DNA of 64,000 nt from Bacteroidales bacterium UBA6267 (GTDB lineage Bacteria; Bacteroidota; Bacteroidia; Bacteroidales; UBA1556), in assembly GCA_002440745.1 (NCBI GenBank), contig DJVB01000049.1, positions 130,381-194,380 of the forward strand. The letters run 5' to 3'. The first letter of the stretch is position 1. Each line of letters starts with the position of its first letter. The notes under the pieces are model-generated. The model was not told where the DNA came from. It saw nothing but the letters and a program-made list of their open reading frames with translations, and did not search any database. A program made the translations under genes and the position numbers. Shown piece by piece: positions 25,193 through 34,269 of this stretch.

Positions 25193-26104
25193 ATGAAAGC
25201 ATTATTTGGATTATTATTGATTGTATTCGTAAGTGCCACAGGTCTTAAAGCTCAGGTTTTAGACCCGGAGTTAGGCCCAAGGGCTTGGCAAAAAGAAAAC
25301 ACGGAACAGCGTGATGCAATTGTATTAACTCATATTCGTGAGGCGGATGTAATGTGGTCAACAAGGCTTTGGAGAGAAATTGATTTGCGACAAAAAGACA
25401 ATCATCCTCTCTATTTCCCTTTGGATTCTGCAGTTCATGGGAAACGCTCTTTTATTCAGATACTTTATGATCTCTATCTAAATAATGAAACTAATTTTGG
25501 TCCAAATGGTGTTAAGCTATACAAATCTTCGGAATTTGAAGAGGTCTATACGTTTGAAGAAGTCCGTTCATGGATACTACCCGGCGATACAGTACCCGTT
25601 GTAAACACTATGACTTGTGAAGATTCCAACCAATACGTAACCAAAGATTGGTCTGAAATTAAACCTTTAACAACTAAAGTAATGTTGATGGAAGACTGGT
25701 TTATTGATAAACAAAGATCTGTTATGGATGTTAGAATTCTTGGACTAGGATTAAAATTTCAAAAATATACTCCTAAATTTACAACAGTACCAGCTTGTTT
25801 TGATGCTACTACATTTGAAAGGTTAGATCCAGTTATTGGTGTGGAAGCAGAAATTTGGATTTTCTTCCCACAAATCCGTCAAGATTTAGCAGTTCTTGAA
25901 TGCTATAAGAGGCAAAATGATGCTGCCAGATTAAGCTATGACGACATCTTTTTACAAAGAATATTTTCATCCTATATTTATAAAGAAGAAAATGTATATG
26001 ACCGTAGAATAAATCAATATACATCTGGATTAGATGCACTTCTAGAAGCAGAACGAATTAAAAACAAAGTATTCGAAGAAGAACAAAATTTATGGCATTA
26101 CTAG
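25193..26104 (+). CDS. gldN: Type IX secretion ring protein GldN/PorN
   Basis: The protein has 303 residues with a signal peptide (ALFGLLLIVFVSATGLKAQ), so it is periplasmic. Family landmarks are the start of the mature domain with HIREADVMWSTRLWREIDLRQ, KNHPLYFP-like DNHPLYFPLD, and the WFIDKQRSVMDVRILGL segment. It partners with GldK in the ring and contacts GldM. It is the last gene of the operon, followed by a strong terminator at 26129-26162. Confidence 0.95.
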   Translation: MKALFGLLLIVFVSATGLKAQVLDPELGPRAWQKENTEQRDAIVLTHIREADVMWSTRLWREIDLRQKDNHPLYFPLDSAVHGKRSFIQILYDLYLNNETNFGPNGVKLYKSSEFEEVYTFEEVRSWILPGDTVPVVNTMTCEDSNQYVTKDWSEIKPLTTKVMLMEDWFIDKQRSVMDVRILGLGLKFQKYTPKFTTVPACFDATTFERLDPVIGVEAEIWIFFPQIRQDLAVLECYKRQNDAARLSYDDIFLQRIFSSYIYKEENVYDRRINQYTSGLDALLEAERIKNKVFEEEQNLWHY

Positions 26105-26128
26105 TTGTTATGAATTATTATAAAGAAA

Positions 26129-26162
26129 AAAACTCTCCCCGAAAAGGGAGAGTTTTTTATTT
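26129..26162 (+). terminator. Terminator after gldN
   Basis: AACTCTCCC / GGGAGAGTT, 9-bp stem, 6-nt loop, then a T run. Confidence 0.9.
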
Positions 26163-26190
26163 TTATCCCTTCCTTTTTCAAATCTAACCA

Positions 26191-28299
26191 ATGTCAGAAA
26201 TCAATATATTATTAACTGAAATCACCTACTTAAAAGGTGTTGGCCCTCAACGAAGTAAAGTGCTTAATGAGGAGTTTGGCATCTATACATTTCAGGATTT
26301 ATTAGATTTCTATCCTTTCAGATATGTCGATAAAAGCCAGATTAATACCATCAAAGATATTAAAGATGCCGATAATTATTACCAACTACAAGGTGAAATT
26401 GTCGATAAATCATCCATAGGAAAGGGAAAAACAAAAAAGCTATCTGCCATTTTTGAAGATAAAAACGGAGATCAGGTTGTGTTGAGATGGTTTCAAGGAA
26501 TCAATTGGATAGAGGACAAAATTATTATTGGAGCGAAATACACCATTTTTGGGAAACCAATCCTTTTTGGCAATAAGTTCAGTTTCAATCATCCCGAATT
26601 TAATTTATTATCGCACGAAACCCCAAACCAAACTGGTCTCTTCCCTGTTTATCACAGTTCGGAAAGAGCTACGGCTAATGGGTTAAATTCCAAAGGAATA
26701 GCAAAGCTTACAGAAATTCTCTTAGAAAGAATTTATTCAGTAATTCCCGAGAATCTTACTCAAGATATTATTTCTAAATACAAACTCTTTAACAGAAAAG
26801 ATTCGTATAGATATATTCATTTTCCGCCAAATCAAGCATATCAGGAGAAAGCAGCTGCTCGTTTCAAATTTGAAGAATTCTTCTTCACTCAGCTTTCCAT
26901 TATAAAAATTCGACTCAATAGAAAAAATAAATCCATTGGCCACCAATTTAACAGTGTTGGCACACTATTCAATTCCTTCTATCACAATCATTTACCCTTT
27001 GAATTAACTAATGCTCAGAAAAAAGTAATAAAAGAAATCCGGTTCGATATGGGGCAAAATTATCAAATGAATCGACTTTTGCAGGGAGATGTTGGAAGCG
27101 GGAAAACTTTAGTTGCACTTATGGCCATGTTAATTGCAGCAGATAATGGGTATCAATCAGCCTTAATGGCTCCTACAGAAATACTTGCAAACCAGCACTT
27201 TAATACAATTTCCAACCTTCTAAAACTACTTCCTGTAAATATTGCCCTTCTAACGGGCTCCACCTCTACAGCGGACCGAAAGATTATTCATGAAAATTTA
27301 CAAAATGGAAATTTACATATTATCATTGGAACTCATGCCCTTATAGAAGATACGGTAAAGTTCTCAAATTTAGGATTTGTAGTTATTGATGAACAACATA
27401 GGTTTGGAGTAGCTCAGCGTGCAAAATTATGGGCTAAAAACAGCATTTCACCGGATATTCTTGTCATGACGGCAACTCCAATTCCAAGAACAATGGCTAT
27501 GACCCTTTATGGAGATTTAGATTATTCCGTGATTGATGAAATGCCCGTTGGACGCATTCCGGTAAAAACCTTCCATTTCACTGAAGCCAAAAGGCTTAAA
27601 GTTTTTGATTTTATAAAGAAAATTATTGCTTTAGGTCAACAAGTATATATTGTCTATCCATTAATAGAAGAATCGGAAACCCTTGATTTAAAAAATCTTA
27701 TGGAAGGATATGAGGCAATAAGCAGGTCTTTTCCCCTACCCGACTATCGATTAAGCATTGTTCACGGGAAAATGGATCCGGCGGCAAAAGAATATGAAAT
27801 GAAACTATTTAGCGAAGGAAAAACTCATATTCTTGTATCAACAACCGTTATAGAAGTTGGGGTAGATGTTCCGAATGCCTCATTGATGGTAATCGAAAAC
27901 GCAAACAGATTTGGTCTATCTCAACTTCACCAGTTAAGAGGAAGAGTTGGCAGAGGCAAAGATCAGTCATACTGTTTTTTAATGAGTGAGGGAAAATTGT
28001 CAAGAGAAGCCAAAACCAGATTAGAAACTATGGTGAGAACAAACAACGGCTTTGAAATCGCGAATATGGACTTGAAACTCAGGGGTCCTGGAGAATTAGG
28101 AGGAACAAAACAAAGTGGACTTCTCAACCTAAAATTAGCCGACATCGCCGTAGATGAGAAAATATTGAGAGCAGCAAGAATTTCGGCAGAAGGAATATTA
28201 GCAAATGATCCTAATCTTTTAAAGCCTGAAAACCTACCAATTAGGAATCATTTGGTTCAAAACCAAAAATCAAGTTTCGATTGGAGCAAAATAAGTTAA
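26191..28299 (+). CDS. recG: ATP-dependent DNA helicase RecG
   Basis: The protein has 702 residues, normal for RecG. It reverses stalled replication forks and moves branched DNA. The wedge/OB domain covers about 1-230 (TYLKGVGPQRSKVLNEEFGI; YPFRYVDKSQI). The helicase motor has Walker A LLQGDVGSGKTLVAL, DEQH box VIDEQHRFGV, TATPIPRT, and motif VI QLHQLRGRVGRG. The C-terminal RecG wedge motif is seen in FEIANMDLKLRGPGELGGTKQSG. It follows the gldN terminator. No -7 box is obvious in the 28-bp gap. Confidence 0.97.
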   Translation: MSEINILLTEITYLKGVGPQRSKVLNEEFGIYTFQDLLDFYPFRYVDKSQINTIKDIKDADNYYQLQGEIVDKSSIGKGKTKKLSAIFEDKNGDQVVLRWFQGINWIEDKIIIGAKYTIFGKPILFGNKFSFNHPEFNLLSHETPNQTGLFPVYHSSERATANGLNSKGIAKLTEILLERIYSVIPENLTQDIISKYKLFNRKDSYRYIHFPPNQAYQEKAAARFKFEEFFFTQLSIIKIRLNRKNKSIGHQFNSVGTLFNSFYHNHLPFELTNAQKKVIKEIRFDMGQNYQMNRLLQGDVGSGKTLVALMAMLIAADNGYQSALMAPTEILANQHFNTISNLLKLLPVNIALLTGSTSTADRKIIHENLQNGNLHIIIGTHALIEDTVKFSNLGFVVIDEQHRFGVAQRAKLWAKNSISPDILVMTATPIPRTMAMTLYGDLDYSVIDEMPVGRIPVKTFHFTEAKRLKVFDFIKKIIALGQQVYIVYPLIEESETLDLKNLMEGYEAISRSFPLPDYRLSIVHGKMDPAAKEYEMKLFSEGKTHILVSTTVIEVGVDVPNASLMVIENANRFGLSQLHQLRGRVGRGKDQSYCFLMSEGKLSREAKTRLETMVRTNNGFEIANMDLKLRGPGELGGTKQSGLLNLKLADIAVDEKILRAARISAEGILANDPNLLKPENLPIRNHLVQNQKSSFDWSKIS

Positions 28300-28320
28300 T
28301 AAAAAGGGCTATATATTCCT

Positions 28321-28328
28321 TAATTTTG
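28321..28328 (+). promoter_or_regulatory. -7 box of pheT
   Basis: TAATTTTG gives a leader of about 95 nt. I see no leader peptide or T-box-like structure in it. Confidence 0.5.
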
Positions 28329-28429
28329 CCGACTATTAATTATCCATCATAAACGTGGTGGTACAGATTTAATAGAATTAACATATTGATTATAAATGTC
28401 TTAAACGACTATAAACATTCGCATATATT

Positions 28430-30883
28430 ATGAAAGTTTCGTATAACTGGCTTCAGGAGTTAATTGGATTTGATGAAGATTCACAAATTATTGCAGAATT
28501 ACTGACCAATGGAGGACTTGAAATTGAGGCAATTGAAAAATTTGAATCTGTAAAAGGAGGACTTAAAGGTTTAATTATCGGTGAGGTGATTGAATGTGAA
28601 AAACACCCGAATGCGGATAAACTAAGTGTTACGAAAGTAAATATAGGTAATGGGGTGGAACTTCCGATTGTTTGCGGAGCCCCTAATGTTGCAAAAGGGC
28701 AAAAGGTGGTTGTAGCAACCGTTGGAACAACTCTTTATAGCGAAAACGGAGAAGCCTTTGAGATAAAGAAATCGAAAATTCGTGGAGAAGTTTCGGAAGG
28801 GATGATATGTGCAGAAGATGAGATTGGTATTGGAAACTCACATGATGGGATTATGGTCTTGGATGAAAATGCGATTCCCGGAGCTGAGGCAAAAACCTAT
28901 TTCGATATATACGAAGATTATATTTTTGAAATTGGTATTACCCCTAATCGTGCTGATGCAACCTCGCATATTGGAGTTGCCAGAGATTTAGTAGCCCTAT
29001 TGAATCACCATCTAAATAAAAACTACAAACTAAAGTTGCCGGAAACCTCAGAGATTACTAAGGGCAATATTGAACTGCCAATTAAAATAACGATAGAGAA
29101 CACGGATTTATGTCCGCGTTATACCGGGGTTACAGTAAGCGGAATCACCGTAGAAAGCTCACCGGAATGGCTGCAAGTTCGACTTAAGTCATTAGGTCTT
29201 AGACCCATAAACAATATCGTAGATATCACAAATTACATTCTTCTTGAAACCGGACATCCGCTTCATGCTTTTGACTATGATAAGATTACCACGAAAAAAG
29301 TGGTCATTAAAACACTTGAGGAGGGAGCAAATTTTAAAACATTAGATGAAATTGAGCGTAAGCTATTTCAAAACGATTTAATGATTTGTAATGATTCAAC
29401 GCCAATGTGTATTGCCGGAGTTTTTGGAGGATTTGATAGTGGCGTTCAGGAAACAACAACCAATATATTCTTAGAATCAGCCTATTTTAATCCGGTTTGC
29501 ATCCGAAAAACTTCAAAAAACCATGGGTTAAAAACAGATGCTTCCTTCCGTTTTGAACGAGGAGCCGATCCGAATATCACAGTCCATGCGCTAAAAAGGG
29601 CTATCTCGTTAATATCGGAACTCACTAATGGTTATGTTGCCTGCGATATCTTGGATATTTATCCTGAAAAACATGATAATCAGGCAGTTGAAATTAACTA
29701 TGAAACTATTAACAAAACTATCGGTCAACAGATTCCTAAAGAAACAATAAAAGCTATTCTAAGGGATTTGGATATTATTATTATTAAAGATTTTGAAGAT
29801 GGTCTTTTAGTAGATATTCCAACAAATAAAGTGGATGTAACAAGAGAAATTGATGTAATCGAAGAAATAATTAGGATTTATGGATTCAATAAAATAAATG
29901 TTGACCATCAACTTAAAACTTCCCTTTCCTACCGAAATTTGCCTGACAAAAACAAGATTTATAATCATATTGCAGACTATTTGGTGTCAAAAGGTTTCAA
30001 TGAGGCGATGAACAACTCGCTAACAAAATCGGAGTATTATAATCTATCCGGTTTTGAGACTGAGAGGAGCATCGAAATTCTCAACCCATTGAGTTCTGAA
30101 TTAAATGTACTTAGACAACATCTTATTTTTGGTTTATTAGAATCCATAAAACATAATCTAAACTACAAAAACGAAAACTTGATGCTTTTTGAATTAGGTA
30201 AACATTACCGAAAAAAAGGAGAAAGTGTTGATCAAGTAAAATCTATTGATGAAAAAGAACATTTGGGATTAATTGTAACCGGCAACGAATTGGAAGAAAA
30301 TTGGCGATATCAAGAACAAAAAATTGATTTTTACACACTTAAATCCATCGTCTTTGGCATTCTAACCAAGCTAAACATTGATGTTAAAAAGATAAGTCTT
30401 ATCGAGAAAAATAAGGAAAACATCTATGATTACTCGTTGCAGATAATATACAAATCTAAAGAAATAGCCTCAATTGGAACTTTAAATAAAACCTTACTCA
30501 AACATTTCGATATTAAGAGTGACGTTTTTTTCGCAGATATTGAATGGTCAAACCTGATTTCAGTTTTAAAAGATTTTTCGGTGAGTTACCAAGCTATTTC
30601 TAAATATCCGATTGTTCGCCGCGACATGGCTTTATTAGTTGACAAAAGTGTTACTTATAAAATCATAGAGGATCTTATTTATAAAACTGATAATAAACTC
30701 ATTAAACAAATTACTCTCTTTGATGTTTATGAAGGAAAAGGAATAGAAACCGAGAAAAAATCCTATGCTATCAGCTTATTTCTTCAAGACGAAGAAAAGA
30801 CCTTAACTGACCAACAAGTTGATAAAATTGTCAACAAAGCTTTCCAAAACTTATCGAGGAATTTGGATGTAGTGTTGAGGTAA
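28430..30883 (+). CDS. pheT: Phenylalanine-tRNA ligase beta subunit
   Basis: The protein has 817 residues. Domain order is an N-terminal helix, an EMAP-II-like tRNA-binding domain (about 42-150, VIECEKHPNADKLSVTKVNIG), a B3/B4 editing domain (about 210-380, with GHPLHAFDYDK), B5, a catalytic-like core and a C-terminal FDX-ACB domain (ISKYPIVRRDMALLVDKSVTY). It forms the alpha2-beta2 enzyme with PheS, which is not in this window, so the two subunits are encoded apart here. It is monocistronic, ending in a terminator shared with the convergent gldJ. Confidence 0.97.
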   Translation: MKVSYNWLQELIGFDEDSQIIAELLTNGGLEIEAIEKFESVKGGLKGLIIGEVIECEKHPNADKLSVTKVNIGNGVELPIVCGAPNVAKGQKVVVATVGTTLYSENGEAFEIKKSKIRGEVSEGMICAEDEIGIGNSHDGIMVLDENAIPGAEAKTYFDIYEDYIFEIGITPNRADATSHIGVARDLVALLNHHLNKNYKLKLPETSEITKGNIELPIKITIENTDLCPRYTGVTVSGITVESSPEWLQVRLKSLGLRPINNIVDITNYILLETGHPLHAFDYDKITTKKVVIKTLEEGANFKTLDEIERKLFQNDLMICNDSTPMCIAGVFGGFDSGVQETTTNIFLESAYFNPVCIRKTSKNHGLKTDASFRFERGADPNITVHALKRAISLISELTNGYVACDILDIYPEKHDNQAVEINYETINKTIGQQIPKETIKAILRDLDIIIIKDFEDGLLVDIPTNKVDVTREIDVIEEIIRIYGFNKINVDHQLKTSLSYRNLPDKNKIYNHIADYLVSKGFNEAMNNSLTKSEYYNLSGFETERSIEILNPLSSELNVLRQHLIFGLLESIKHNLNYKNENLMLFELGKHYRKKGESVDQVKSIDEKEHLGLIVTGNELEENWRYQEQKIDFYTLKSIVFGILTKLNIDVKKISLIEKNKENIYDYSLQIIYKSKEIASIGTLNKTLLKHFDIKSDVFFADIEWSNLISVLKDFSVSYQAISKYPIVRRDMALLVDKSVTYKIIEDLIYKTDNKLIKQITLFDVYEGKGIETEKKSYAISLFLQDEEKTLTDQQVDKIVNKAFQNLSRNLDVVLR

Positions 30884-30888
30884 GCAAT

Positions 30889-30922
30889 AAAAAAAGAGGC
30901 TGAAAATCAGCCTCTTTTTTTT
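30889..30922. terminator. Bidirectional terminator between pheT and gldJ
   Basis: A stem AAAAAGAGGCTGA / TCAGCCTCTTTTT with a 3-nt loop and T runs on both strands serves both convergent genes. Confidence 0.9.
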
Positions 30923-30938
30923 TCGATTCCAAATTTTC

Positions 30939-32720
30939 TTAATAGTTTCCAATTGGACTTCCGACGCGAGTCATTGCACAACGGAATCCAATAAAATCTG
31001 TTTCTTGAGTCTCGTCTAAGAAGCGTCGTGCACCGGGAGACAACCAATATTGACCATCACGCCATGAACCGCCTTTGTAAACACGAGCTTTATCATTTAT
31101 CATTGAAGTTACGCTATAATCATACATGCTTTTAGACCCATCATCATTTTGCCAATTAGACCATCCATCGGAAGTATAATTTGAAGCATAATCACCGTCC
31201 AAATAGTTAATATTATTAGCCTTGCGATAATTTCTTCTTTCCAAATTTTCTTCTATGGTAACTTCTCTTTTACGAAGTTCACCAGGAGTAGCAACAATAA
31301 AATCTGAGATACCTTTCAACAATTCATTGGCAATTTCTACAGCTTCAGGTGCACCGTCAATGGTTATCAGTGCATCTTCAATTTGCTCAGAAGCTTCCTC
31401 ATACTTTCGGTCATTATTCATTGTAATAGCAGTTTCAACGTTTTTCAATACTTTTTGAAGCAACTCATCCTCACGTGGATCAACAACGCCACCTGGCGAT
31501 CTTCCTTTCAATTTATCCATATAACCATTATCAGCATATGCTCCTTCACCTAATAGCCAATCCGATATACCTTGATAATCATAAATAATATAAGTCAACT
31601 TATCATCTATTGCACCGGCATTATCACGCACAAAGGTTTTATACACATTACCACGGAATGAATTAAAATCATCAAAATCTTCAAACGAAAGAGGACGATA
31701 CACATCCATTACCCATTCTGCTACATTACCTGCCATATTATAAAGACCATAGTCATTGGGCCAATATGCATAAACCGGAGCAGGAATTGAAGCAGCATCA
31801 TTAAGGCTCCCTGCAACTCCCATATAGTCGCCACGACCACGGCGGAAGTTTGCTACAAAATCACCATAATTTGAAGGAGCATCTGTACGTGCAATATGGC
31901 CATTCCAAGGATATAAACGTCTTTCAACAACCCTTTCATATAGTGTATTTCCAATTAAACCGAGTGCTGCAAATTCCCATTCAGCCTCTGTGGGGAGTCT
32001 GTATCTGGGCAACAAAATACCATCCTCCATTCTAGGCCGGCGAGTTTGGCCGTTTGGACTCAAATCAATCAACTGACGATTAGTCTCTTCTCCGGTATAT
32101 TTATTTGCCAAATAGGAATCTGAATTAAAATGATCGTCATTAGTTTGGCCGGTATAATGTTTCAAAATACCATAAGTAATTAAAATATATTCATTTACCC
32201 TATCAGTACGCCATTTACAATAATCTGTAGCTTGCAACCAATTTACACCTACAACCGGATAATCACGATAAGCAGGATGACGAAGATATAATTCAGTCAA
32301 AGGCTCGTTATAAGCTAGCTCACTTCTCCAAACTAAAGTGTCAGGTAATGCTTTTTGCACTATACGCGGGTAATCAAGTTTATAAACCCTATTGAGCCAG
32401 TATAAATATTCAAGATAATCAATATTCCTAACCTCGGTTTGATCCATATAAAAAGAAGAAACTGTAACCCTTCGAGGTTGATTATCCCATTCATAGTTCA
32501 CATCTTGCTCGGTGCGGCCCATTGTAAATGTTCCCCCTTCAATTAAAACTAAACCGGGACCGGTTTCCTGTTCTTCATAAGGAACTACTTCAAAACCACC
32601 GTTTTTACGGTCGTTATAGGCCCAACCGGTAGTTGGAGACTGATCTTTTGCACAAGCCGAAGCGAGCAACAATATGGCAAAGAAGCCAATAAATCCAAGA
32701 AAATTTTTACTTCGTATCAT
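30939..32720 (-). CDS. gldJ: Gliding motility / type IX lipoprotein GldJ
   Basis: The protein has 593 residues. The lipoprotein signal peptide ends ASA-C23 and a FGE-sulfatase-like domain follows: EGGTFTMGRTEQDV, FYMDQTEVRNIDYLEYLYW, GVNWLQATDYCKWR, LPTEAEWEFAALG, YGLYNMAGNVAEWVMD and VYKGGSWRDGQYWLSPGARR. It is longer than GldK because of an insertion of about 130 residues (roughly 380-530) between NVAEW and the final GGSW motif, including a helical charged segment. That layout is typical of GldJ, an outer-membrane lipoprotein needed for type IX function and for GldK stability. It is co-transcribed 30 bp after the second porP gene. Confidence 0.9.
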   Translation of the reverse strand: MIRSKNFLGFIGFFAILLLASACAKDQSPTTGWAYNDRKNGGFEVVPYEEQETGPGLVLIEGGTFTMGRTEQDVNYEWDNQPRRVTVSSFYMDQTEVRNIDYLEYLYWLNRVYKLDYPRIVQKALPDTLVWRSELAYNEPLTELYLRHPAYRDYPVVGVNWLQATDYCKWRTDRVNEYILITYGILKHYTGQTNDDHFNSDSYLANKYTGEETNRQLIDLSPNGQTRRPRMEDGILLPRYRLPTEAEWEFAALGLIGNTLYERVVERRLYPWNGHIARTDAPSNYGDFVANFRRGRGDYMGVAGSLNDAASIPAPVYAYWPNDYGLYNMAGNVAEWVMDVYRPLSFEDFDDFNSFRGNVYKTFVRDNAGAIDDKLTYIIYDYQGISDWLLGEGAYADNGYMDKLKGRSPGGVVDPREDELLQKVLKNVETAITMNNDRKYEEASEQIEDALITIDGAPEAVEIANELLKGISDFIVATPGELRKREVTIEENLERRNYRKANNINYLDGDYASNYTSDGWSNWQNDDGSKSMYDYSVTSMINDKARVYKGGSWRDGQYWLSPGARRFLDETQETDFIGFRCAMTRVGSPIGNY

Positions 32721-32750
32721 AATCTATTTTCATTTATATCAAAATAATAA

Positions 32751-33752
32751 CTAAAAAGATGGGCAACTTATTTCATGAAGACGAACTCTTTTTTGCGGAC
32801 AATTAAATCTTAAGCCCATAGAAATCTCGTGTGCGCCTCCCGAAGCATTACTCAATTCAGAAACCGTTATATCATAAGAATATCCAAATTTAAATTTATC
32901 ATATTCAAAACCGACTAATAAAATGATAGCGTCAGACCCCTCAAAGAAATGACGATACCATAGTCCAAAAATTATTGGCTGCCGTTGATAGTATAGTCCA
33001 TAGTTTAGCTGATGAAACAGACCTTGCTGCATAAATAGAATATTTGGGGATAATACAGGGTCTGTAGGCCGAAGACGATGGCGTCCGGCAGCAGTTAATG
33101 GAATTTTCATACCAACATGAGAAGTCAACTTCATTGGAAGATAGCTTTCATTTCCTGAGATAAAAGCTTCATTTACCGGCACTAAATGATGGGCAGCAAA
33201 TCCAATGAAAAACTTGGGTCCATATCCCAAAATTCCGGCAGCAAAATCAGCATCGGCAGTTGAATAAGAACCTCCGGCGGGAGTCGGCTCTGCGGTTAGA
33301 CTGGTGAAGCCCCACTGATTATCTATTTGATCGCCAAAAGTCAATTTATTAAAATCTAATGATTTCTGGAAAAAACCTGCTTGAAGGCCGGCTTTAATGA
33401 AAAACTCGCGACTAACCCGTATTCGAGCGGAGTAAATCAATGAAACAGATTGAGTTGTAAGTACTCCCTCTCCTGCTCTATCACTATTAACTAATAGACC
33501 TAAACCTCCTCCAATTGCATTAAAATGCATGTCGAAACTTGCATTATAAGTAACGTATGAACCGGGGATAGATGGCCATTGATTGCGATAATTCATCACA
33601 ACACGTGGACAAACTACTGATCCGGCAAAAGCTGGATTGAGGTAGAGTGGATTGGCGTAAAACTGAGAAAAGTGGGGATCCTGGGCCTTAACTCCCACGA
33701 AACCAACCGTTATCAGCGTCAGCAATAATAAGGTTTTCAGTTTTGTTCCCAT
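32751..33752 (-). CDS. PorP/SprF-family type IX outer-membrane protein (second copy)
   Basis: The protein has 333 residues. After the signal peptide (LLLLTLITVGFVGVKAQ) comes the family hallmark DPHFSQFYANPLYLNPAFAGS and a barrel-like pattern to the end. It is clearly of the PorP/SprF family but divergent from the protein at 20095-21081. SprF-type members often pair with one specific secreted partner, and no such adhesin gene is adjacent here. It precedes gldJ and shares the bipartite upstream motif with the first porP gene. Confidence 0.92.
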   Translation of the reverse strand: MGTKLKTLLLLTLITVGFVGVKAQDPHFSQFYANPLYLNPAFAGSVVCPRVVMNYRNQWPSIPGSYVTYNASFDMHFNAIGGGLGLLVNSDRAGEGVLTTQSVSLIYSARIRVSREFFIKAGLQAGFFQKSLDFNKLTFGDQIDNQWGFTSLTAEPTPAGGSYSTADADFAAGILGYGPKFFIGFAAHHLVPVNEAFISGNESYLPMKLTSHVGMKIPLTAAGRHRLRPTDPVLSPNILFMQQGLFHQLNYGLYYQRQPIIFGLWYRHFFEGSDAIILLVGFEYDKFKFGYSYDITVSELSNASGGAHEISMGLRFNCPQKRVRLHEISCPSF

Positions 33753-33922
33753 TTCATATAGTCTAAACGCAATTAAGGCACAATATTACAAAATTTATTA
33801 TAACTCTAAAACATTTTGTTACCATTACATTAATATAAAGTAGTCTCACTTTATACTTAATAATTTTTGTAAGGTTACATCTTTTCGTTCTATAAACCGC
33901 CCCTAATTGTCAAGTTGGTGAT

Positions 33923-33951
33923 TTAAGACAATTTAACTTTAAAAAGGTTGA
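33923..33951 (-). promoter_or_regulatory. Bipartite motif shared by type IX operons, copy B
   Basis: Read on the minus strand: TCAACCTTTT (33951-33942), 10 nt, TTGTCTTAA (33931-33923). It is the same as copy A at 19920-19948 and faces the second porP gene, as copy A faces the first. Confidence 0.6.
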
Positions 33952-34198
33952 GTTATTGTCCGTTTAATTTTCAAATAATATTCAAAGCTCAAATAAAATA
34001 AATATCACTATAAATAAAATATATCCCAGTAAAACATCCATTAAAAAAATGATTGATTCTTAATAATCATATAAGTTCATGTATTTCAATACAAAACACA
34101 AATTGGTCTCACTGGTTTATTTACTCCAAAATAATCAAACAGTTTTTGTTTGCCAGCGATTGAAATCAGATTTGGCTAAACAGTGCAAAAACAAACAA

Positions 34199-34206
34199 TA
34201 TTTTTG
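34199..34206 (+). promoter_or_regulatory. -7 box of porU
   Basis: TATTTTTG predicts a start of transcription near 34214. This rules out an upstream ATG at 34183 and supports the ATG at 34270. Confidence 0.5.
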
Positions 34207-34269
34207 GCAACTTTTAGTTATTATGCTAATCTACCTAATTTCCAAATTGTATTATTTAAATCGATTTCA

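Larger units (their letters stand above)
33753..34269. other. 517-bp divergent intergenic region between porP2-gldJ and porU
   Basis: It is very AT-rich. On the minus strand it holds the bipartite motif (33923-33951) and a weak -7 box TAATATTG (33781-33788) for porP2. On the plus strand it holds the porU -7 box (34199-34206). Short open frames here have no coding character. Confidence 0.6.

Noticed and set aside
28329..28429. Leader peptide or T-box before pheT
   Set aside because: No Phe-rich small frame, no T-box core sequence and no terminator hairpin are visible.
34183..34269. Longer PorU start
   Set aside because: The -7 box at 34199-34206 is inside it, and the signal peptide begins at the ATG at 34270.
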